64,000 nt of DNA, from positions 1-64,000 of the forward strand of contig NZ_AJZM02000313.1 of assembly GCF_000272405.2 (NCBI RefSeq). The letters run 5' to 3'. The DNA comes from Vibrio tasmaniensis 1F-187 (GTDB lineage: Bacteria; Pseudomonadota; Gammaproteobacteria; Enterobacterales; Vibrionaceae). Positions 58,332-64,000 of this stretch are shown piece after piece. The first letter of the stretch is position 1. Each line of letters starts with the position of its first letter. Below the pieces are notes generated by a model, which had not been told where the DNA came from, ran no database searches, and was given only the letters and a program-made list of their open reading frames with translations. A program made the position numbers and the translations under genes.

Positions 58332-59246
58332 ATGTTCTCTAAATCTTCTTTAGAAATGCTCGATACTGTTGCTCGCTTAGGCAGTTTTACTGCGGCGGCA
58401 GAACAATTGCACAAAGTGCCCTCAGCGATCAGCTATGGGGTTAGGCAGGTAGAGCAAGAGCTTGATGTTCTACTTTTCAGACGGTTACCAAGAAAAGTAG
58501 AGCTGACACCTGCAGGTGAGTTGTTTATTGAAGAGGCTCGTCAACTGCTGAGACAGATGGAAGAACTCAGTGCCCAGACTCGCCGAGCTGCGCGTGGTTG
58601 GAAGAAAACCTTGCGCTTAACGCTTGATAACGTGGTTAAGCTCGACAAGATGAAGCCTATGATTGAAGAGTTTTATCAAACCTTTGAGTTCGCTGAGCTG
58701 CAGATTAACATGGAAGTGTTTAACGGCTCTTGGGAAGCCATTGCACAGGGCAGGGCGGATGTCGTGATTGGTGCAACCTCGGCGATTCCGGTTGGTGGTG
58801 ACTTTGAAGTTAAGGATATGGGGCGGTTAGATTGGGCATTTGTGATGTCACCCAGTCACCCGTGTGTGCGAGAGCAAAACCTTAATGAAGCCTTTGTCAG
58901 TCAATACCCAGCAATATGTTTGGATGATACCTCTAGTGTACTGCCTAAGCGACACACAGGGCACTTTTCGAATCAAAGACGTCTATTGTTACCTAACTGG
59001 TACAGTGCGATAGAGTGTCTTAAAAATGGTGTTGGGGTGGGTTACATGCCAAGGCATATCGCCGCACCTATTATTGAGCAAGGTTTGCTGGTAGAAAAAA
59101 TATTGCCCGAGCCAAGCCCGCAGAGTCATTGTTGTTTGGTGTGGCGAAAAGACGATAACCATAAATTGATCGAATGGATGGTCAAATATCTAGGATCAAG
59201 TGAGCAACTTCACCAAGATTGGTTGGATCATCGTAAAGCGATCTAA
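58332..59246 (+). CDS. punR: LysR-family regulator PunR-like
   Basis: A 304-residue LysR regulator, helix-turn-helix near residues 18-40 (GSFTAAAEQLHKVPSAISYGVRQVE). The effector domain shares VFNGSWEAIAQGRADVVIGAT and AIPVGG with E. coli PunR (YdhB), which activates punC in response to purine nucleosides. It is divergent from punC across about 160 bp, where the operator should lie; I saw no obvious T-N11-A palindrome worth naming. Confidence 0.85.
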   Translation: MFSKSSLEMLDTVARLGSFTAAAEQLHKVPSAISYGVRQVEQELDVLLFRRLPRKVELTPAGELFIEEARQLLRQMEELSAQTRRAARGWKKTLRLTLDNVVKLDKMKPMIEEFYQTFEFAELQINMEVFNGSWEAIAQGRADVVIGATSAIPVGGDFEVKDMGRLDWAFVMSPSHPCVREQNLNEAFVSQYPAICLDDTSSVLPKRHTGHFSNQRRLLLPNWYSAIECLKNGVGVGYMPRHIAAPIIEQGLLVEKILPEPSPQSHCCLVWRKDDNHKLIEWMVKYLGSSEQLHQDWLDHRKAI

Positions 59247-59295
59247 TGATGTGATCCGTTGAAGATCATTCGGGTTAGGTTTGAATCAGCCCAAT

Positions 59296-59328
59296 AAAAA
59301 GAGCGAGTTATCATAACTCGCTCTTTTT
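59296..59328. terminator. Bidirectional terminator between punR and ilvA
   Basis: AAAAAGAGCGAGTTA pairs with TAACTCGCTCTTTTT around TCA. Confidence 0.88.
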
Positions 59329-59346
59329 CATGTTTAGGCCGAACTC

Positions 59347-60891
59347 TTAAGACAAGAAGAACTTGTAGGAAGGGTTATCGGTTTCATCTTTGCATTGGTA
59401 GCCGAGTTCTTCTAAATGCGTAGAGAACTGAGCCAAATCGTCATCACCAAGCTCAAAACCACACAGCACACGACCGTAATCAGCACCATGGTTACGATAG
59501 TTGAACAAGCTGATATTCCAGTGAGTCCCTAAGGTATCAAGGAATTTAATCAATGCTCCTGGGTATTCAGGGAACTCAAAGCTGTACAGACGCTCTTTCA
59601 ATGGTTTCGATGGTTTGCCGCCAATCATGTAACGAATATGAAGTTTTGCCATCTCGTCATCAGACAAGTCGACAACCGCGTAGTCACCCTCACGTAAGTC
59701 ATTGATGATGTGTTCGAGTTCTTCTTGTCCACCTTGTAGACGTACACCAACGAAGATATTCGCCAGGCTTTCGTCGTTGTGGCGGTAGTTAAACTCAGTC
59801 ACCGCTCGACCACCAATAATGTTACAGAACTCTAGGAACGCACCTTGTCGTTCTGGGATAGTCACCGCAAGTAGACCTTCTCGCTTCTCACCCAATTCAC
59901 AACGCTCAGAGACATAACGCAGACCGTGGAAGTTGGTGTTCGCACCAGACAATACCGTTGCTAGTTGCTTATTTTGCAGTTGGTTTTGTTCTGCAAACTT
60001 CTTAAGGCCTGCCAGAGCAAGCGCTCCTGAAGGCTCAGCAATTGCACGGGTGTCTTCAAAGATGTCCTTTACCGCAGAGCAGATTTCATCGCTAGAGACT
60101 GTAATATGACCATCAATGTACTGTTGGCAAAGACGGAAGGTTTCTTCACCAATGCGTTTAACCGCAACACCATCAGCAAACATGCTGACCTGATCCAGTA
60201 CCACTGGTTCACCCGCATCCAGTGCTGCTTTCAAGCAAGCTGAGTCTTCAGGCTCTACCGCAATCACTTTAATCTCTGGCATCAGTTGTTTGATAAGCAC
60301 TGCAACACCAGCGGCTAAGCCACCACCACCAACCGGCACAAAGATATAATCCATGTGACCGTTTTGCTGCAGCATCTCCATGCCCATAGTACCTTGCCCT
60401 GCAATCACCAGTGGGTGATCGAAAGGAGGTACAAAGGTGAAGCCATGTTCAGCCGATAGGCGTTCCGCTTCCGCTTTTGCTTCATCGAAATTACTGCCGT
60501 GCAGAACCACATTACCACCAAATCCGCGTACCGCATCAACCTTGATATCCGGCGTCGTTTTTGGCATCACAATCGTGGTCTGAATACCAAGCTTAGAACC
60601 GGACAGCGCCATACCTTGAGCATGGTTACCTGCCGATGCAGCAATCACACCTGCGGCTTTCTGTTGTTCAGAAAGGCTTGATACCATGTTGTAGGCACCA
60701 CGTAGCTTGAACGAGTGCACCGGCTGACGGTCTTCTCGTTTAAGCTGAACCTGATTACCAATGCGCGCGCTTAAACGTGGCATATCCTGCAGAGGTGTCA
60801 CGATTGCCGCTTCGTAAACCGGCGCTCTCAGGATCTGACGCAGATAATCTGCGCCAGTTTGTTTTTGGGGGCTGGAGGTGTCATCACTCAT
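59347..60891 (-). CDS. ilvA: Threonine ammonia-lyase, biosynthetic, IlvA
   Basis: PLP enzyme converting threonine to 2-oxobutanoate, the entry to isoleucine synthesis. The 514 residues match E. coli. The PLP lysine is Lys62 in HSFKLRGAYN; the glycine-rich PVGGGGLAAG loop is near 187. Two ACT-like regulatory domains (about 320-510) would bind isoleucine (inhibitor) and valine (activator). It starts two bases after ilvD, the last gene of the ilv operon. Confidence 0.97.
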   Translation of the reverse strand: MSDDTSSPQKQTGADYLRQILRAPVYEAAIVTPLQDMPRLSARIGNQVQLKREDRQPVHSFKLRGAYNMVSSLSEQQKAAGVIAASAGNHAQGMALSGSKLGIQTTIVMPKTTPDIKVDAVRGFGGNVVLHGSNFDEAKAEAERLSAEHGFTFVPPFDHPLVIAGQGTMGMEMLQQNGHMDYIFVPVGGGGLAAGVAVLIKQLMPEIKVIAVEPEDSACLKAALDAGEPVVLDQVSMFADGVAVKRIGEETFRLCQQYIDGHITVSSDEICSAVKDIFEDTRAIAEPSGALALAGLKKFAEQNQLQNKQLATVLSGANTNFHGLRYVSERCELGEKREGLLAVTIPERQGAFLEFCNIIGGRAVTEFNYRHNDESLANIFVGVRLQGGQEELEHIINDLREGDYAVVDLSDDEMAKLHIRYMIGGKPSKPLKERLYSFEFPEYPGALIKFLDTLGTHWNISLFNYRNHGADYGRVLCGFELGDDDLAQFSTHLEELGYQCKDETDNPSYKFFLS

Positions 60892-60893
60892 AG

Positions 60894-62734
60894 TTAGCCC
60901 TCAAGTTTAGACTTATCACGTACAGCGCCTTTGTCGGCACTGGTCGCCATGCTTGCATAAGCTTTCAGTGCGAAAGACACTTCACGCTGACGGTTTTCTG
61001 GTTTCCAGCCTAGAGCATCCTGTTTAACTCGACGTGCTTCAAGCTCTGCTTCTGGCACATCAAGTGTGATTGAGCGGCTAGGGATGTCGATAGTGATAAT
61101 ATCGCCAGTGTTCACTAGACCAATCACACCGCCACTTGCTGCTTCTGGAGAAGCGTGACCGATAGATAGACCTGATGTACCACCAGAGAAACGTCCGTCA
61201 GTTAGAAGCGCACACGACTTTCCTAGCCCCATCGATTTTAGGTAAGTCGTTGGGTAAAGCATCTCTTGCATGCCCGGACCACCTTTAGGACCTTCGTAAC
61301 GAATAACAACCACTTCGCCGGCTTTTACTTTACCCGCTAAGATGCCGTCTACTGCCGTATCTTGGCTTTCGAATACGATTGCAGGGCCTTGGAATTTAAG
61401 GTTTTCTTCATCAACACCCGCGGTCTTAACGATACAACCATCAACCGCGATGTTACCTGAAAGTACCGCTAGACCACCTTCTTGGCTGAATGCGTTTTCT
61501 TTAGTACGAATACAACCTTCTTTACGGTCGTCATCAAGACGATCCCAACGGCAATCTTGTGAGAATGCTTTGGTTGTTCGGATGCCCGCAGGGCCAGCAC
61601 GGAAGAACTTAAGCACCGCTTCGTCTTCTGTCTGCATGATGTCGTACTGAGCAAGTTGCTCTTGCATGCTTAGACCAAGCACGGTGCGAGTTTGGTTATT
61701 GAGTAGACCTGCACGATCAAGCTCACCTAAGATAGCCATTACGCCACCAGCACGGTGAACGTCTTCCATGTGGTATTTAGGCGTCGAAGGAGCAACTTTA
61801 CATAGGTGTGGAACGCGGCGAGACATCTCGTCGATATCACCCATATCAAAGTCAATGTCGCCTTCTTGAGCGGCTGCTAAAAGGTGAAGAACGGTGTTAC
61901 TTGAACCACCCATCGCGATATCTAACGCCATTGCATTATCAAAGGCTGCGCGATTTGCGATGTTGCGTGGCAGTGCTGATTCGTCGTCTTGCTCGTAGTA
62001 ACGCTTAGTTAGGTCAACGATACGTTTACCGGCATTGATGAATAGCTCTTCACGGTCTGCGTGGGTTGCTAGCATAGAACCGTTACCAGGCTGAGATAGG
62101 CCAAGTGCTTCTGTTAGACAGTTCATTGAGTTCGCTGTGAACATACCTGAACATGAACCACATGTCGGACATGCAGAACGCTCTACTTGCTCACTTTGCT
62201 CATCAGAAATGGTTGGATCGGCACCCTGAATCATCGCGTCAACAAGATCTAGCTTGATGATTTGATCTGAAAGCTTGGTTTTACCTGCTTCCATTGGGCC
62301 GCCAGATACAAAGATCACTGGGATGTTTAGGCGCATAGCTGCCATCATCATTCCCGGAGTGATTTTGTCACAGTTAGAGATACACACCATCGCATCTGCA
62401 CAGTGTGCATTGACCATGTACTCTACCGAGTCTGCGATAAGCTCACGTGATGGCAGTGAGTACAGCATACCGCCGTGGCCCATTGCGATACCATCATCGA
62501 CTGCGATGGTGTTGAATTCTTTAGCGATACCGCCGGCTTTCTCGATTTCACCCGCAACCAGTTGACCCATGTCTTTAAGGTGAACGTGGCCTGGTACAAA
62601 TTGAGTGAACGAGTTACAACCGCGATGATCGGCTTACCGAAGTCATCATCTTTAACGCCAGTTGCACGCCATAAAGCGCGCGCACCAGCCATGTTGCGTC
62701 CGTGGGTAGTCGTTGCTGAACGATAGATTGGCAT
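60894..62734 (-). pseudogene. ilvD: Dihydroxy-acid dehydratase IlvD, interrupted by a -1 frameshift
   Basis: Fe-S dehydratase that acts in both the isoleucine and valine pathways. The first frame encodes [20 protein letters not shown] and continues normally to Val40, then goes out of frame. The rest of the protein continues in the next frame from about residue 41 (visible from [14 protein letters not shown]) to the end. Inserting one A at 62614-62615 (minus-strand GTAACTCG to GTAAACTCG) restores [12 protein letters not shown] and the family's full length (about 613). Cluster motifs [11 protein letters not shown] and [18 protein letters not shown] are intact. Sequencing error is likely; otherwise the strain would need isoleucine and valine. 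Confidence 0.9.
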
Positions 62735-62767
62735 TGCTTAAATCCTTATAAAATATTTGGCTGTTGC

Positions 62768-63736
62768 TTACTTAGTTGTTTGCGTTTGGTTTGCTGAAGT
62801 TTGGTCTGCTGGGTAAACATAATCTAACCAGCCCCACTTATCTTCAGTCGTGCCATTGAATAAACCAAAGTAAGCCGCTTGAACTTTTTCAGTGATAGGA
62901 CCGCGTTTGCCTTCACCTACTGTAATTTTGTCTACGCTGCGAACCGGAACGATTTCGGCAGCTGTGCCTGTCATGAATACTTCATCGGCAAGGTATAGTG
63001 CTTCACGAGCAATGTTCTCCTCACGGATCTCATAACCCATGTCTTTTGCTAGTGTCATGATCGAATCACGAGTGATACCCGGCAGAATTGCGCTGGTCGC
63101 TGGTGGCGTTGATAGTACGCCATTACGAATCACAAAGATGTTCTCACCTGCACCCTCTGAAAGGTAACCATCAACACTCAGTGCGATGCCTTCATCGTAA
63201 CCATGACGGCGAGCTTCACCACCAACCAGTAGTGAAGATAGGTAGTTACCACCGGCTTTTGCTGCGGTTGGGATAGTGTTTGGAGCGGCACGGTTCCAGC
63301 TAGAAATCATCGCATCAACGCCGTTTTCTAGCGCTTCTTCGCCTAGGTAAGAACCCCAAGGGAAAGCAGCGATGATCAGATCCATCTCTGTGTTTTCAGG
63401 CGGGCAAACACCTAAGCCAACGTTACCGACAAAGCCGAGAGGGCGGATGTACGCTGACTCTAGCTTATTTTGGCGTAGCGTTTCGCGAGTCGCTTCCATA
63501 ATTTCTTCCTCAGTGTAAGGAATAGGGAAGCGGTAGATTTTTGCTGAGTCTTTTAGGCGCTTAGCATGCTCTGGGTGACGGAAGATAACCGGACCCTTTG
63601 GTGTGTTGTAGCAACGAACACCTTCAAACACAGAAGTACCGTAGTGCATTGCGTGAGTCAGGACGTGAACGTTCGCCTCTGCCCAAGGAACCATCTCACC
63701 ATTAAACCAAATATAGTCTGCTGTTTTAGCTGTCAT
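62768..63736 (-). CDS. ilvE: Branched-chain-amino-acid aminotransferase IlvE
   Basis: Fold type IV PLP enzyme for the last step of leucine, isoleucine and valine synthesis. It has 322 residues, a little longer than E. coli (309) because of a Gln/Thr-rich tail. The PLP lysine is Lys160 in TAAKAGGNYLSSLL. The N-terminus has YIWFNGEMVPWAEANVHVLT; the PLP phosphate loop MTGTAAEIVPV lies near 255. It precedes ilvD by 33 bases in the ilv operon. Confidence 0.96.
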   Translation of the reverse strand: MTAKTADYIWFNGEMVPWAEANVHVLTHAMHYGTSVFEGVRCYNTPKGPVIFRHPEHAKRLKDSAKIYRFPIPYTEEEIMEATRETLRQNKLESAYIRPLGFVGNVGLGVCPPENTEMDLIIAAFPWGSYLGEEALENGVDAMISSWNRAAPNTIPTAAKAGGNYLSSLLVGGEARRHGYDEGIALSVDGYLSEGAGENIFVIRNGVLSTPPATSAILPGITRDSIMTLAKDMGYEIREENIAREALYLADEVFMTGTAAEIVPVRSVDKITVGEGKRGPITEKVQAAYFGLFNGTTEDKWGWLDYVYPADQTSANQTQTTK

Positions 63737-63748
63737 GTTAGCGGTTCC

Positions 63749-64000
63749 TTATGCGTTTATCTTTTGTTGTAAGTTGTTGTTTGGCAATTCATTACGGCTG
63801 ATCGAGATAACGTCAACGGTACGCACGTCCCACAGTTTTTCGATTTGGTTTACCAAGAAAGAGATCGGACGCTCACTGTCGACAATGATCTCAACACTCG
63901 CCACTTTGCTTTCGTGGTTTTGAGTGCCAGCTACTTGCTTAACAATAAAGCCACGGTGGCGGATAACACGAAGAACACGCTCTAGTAGTACAGGCTTATC
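63749..64000 (-). CDS. ilvM: Acetolactate synthase II small subunit IlvM (5' end cut by window)
   Basis: ACT-domain regulatory subunit of acetolactate synthase II, partner of IlvG, which should lie just beyond the window. The visible 83 residues begin DKPVLLERVLRVIRHRGF and match IlvM (ETLERVLRVVRHRGF); they continue ASVEIIVDSERPISFLVNQI and KLWDVRTVDV. A few N-terminal residues are missing. It stops 12 bases before ilvE, so it heads the visible part of the ilvGMEDA operon. Confidence 0.9.
   Translation of the reverse strand, partial: DKPVLLERVLRVIRHRGFIVKQVAGTQNHESKVASVEIIVDSERPISFLVNQIEKLWDVRTVDVISISRNELPNNNLQQKINA

Overview
The window looks like the replication-origin region of the large chromosome of a Vibrio (Vibrionaceae), probably near the V. 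splendidus clade. This rests on gene order (dnaA-dnaN-recF-gyrB; rpmH-rnpA-yidD-yidC-mnmE-mioC; oriC; mnmG-rsmG-parA-parB-atp operon-glmU), on the mneA-glyQS and trkH-hemG neighbourhoods, and on moderate GC with Vibrio-like protein sequences. The species placement is inference. No CRISPR array, insertion sequence, integrase, phage gene, tRNA or rRNA gene was seen. The left edge may stop at the promoter of an rRNA operon.

Layout. 0-2.7 kb: yigZ-trkH-hemG operon (minus). 3-7.5 kb: fadBA under a FadR box, then acuI. 7.6-10.8 kb: a LysR regulator, two small membrane proteins flanking tusA, and the manganese exporter mneA behind a yybP-ykoY riboswitch. 10.8-13.8 kb: glyQS. 13.9-16 kb: a PhoP/PhoQ-like two-component pair. 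16-27.5 kb: a complete Tad/Flp pilus locus on the minus strand, from the pilin gene to an OmpA-type protein. 27.8-29.6 kb: avtA, then ibpA with a sigma32-type promoter and a ROSE-type RNA thermometer. 30-36.3 kb: gyrB, recF, dnaN and dnaA. 36.6-38.9 kb: a polar amino-acid ABC importer. 39-43.5 kb: rpmH, rnpA, yidD, yidC, mnmE and mioC. 43.5-43.9 kb: oriC, with DnaA boxes, 13 GATC sites and AT-rich repeats. 43.9-56.8 kb: mnmG, rsmG, parAB, the nine-gene ATP synthase operon and glmU. 57-59.2 kb: divergent punC/punR. 59.3-64 kb: ilvA, ilvD, ilvE and partial ilvM, the distal part of an ilvGMEDA operon.

How it fits together. Most of the window is conserved housekeeping: replication initiation and segregation, tRNA modification, membrane protein insertion, energy conversion, fatty acid oxidation and branched-chain amino acid synthesis. 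The accessory block is the Tad locus (surface attachment). Two conserved genes, atpB and ilvD, are each broken by a single-base indel in a short A run. Both reading frames are otherwise intact, so sequencing or assembly error must be excluded before either is called a mutation. I found no convincing undescribed system. The most rewarding non-coding signals are the manganese riboswitch, the ROSE thermometer, the GATC/DnaA-box cluster upstream of dnaA, a near-consensus parS-like site inside recF, and an ERIC-like palindrome after gyrB.
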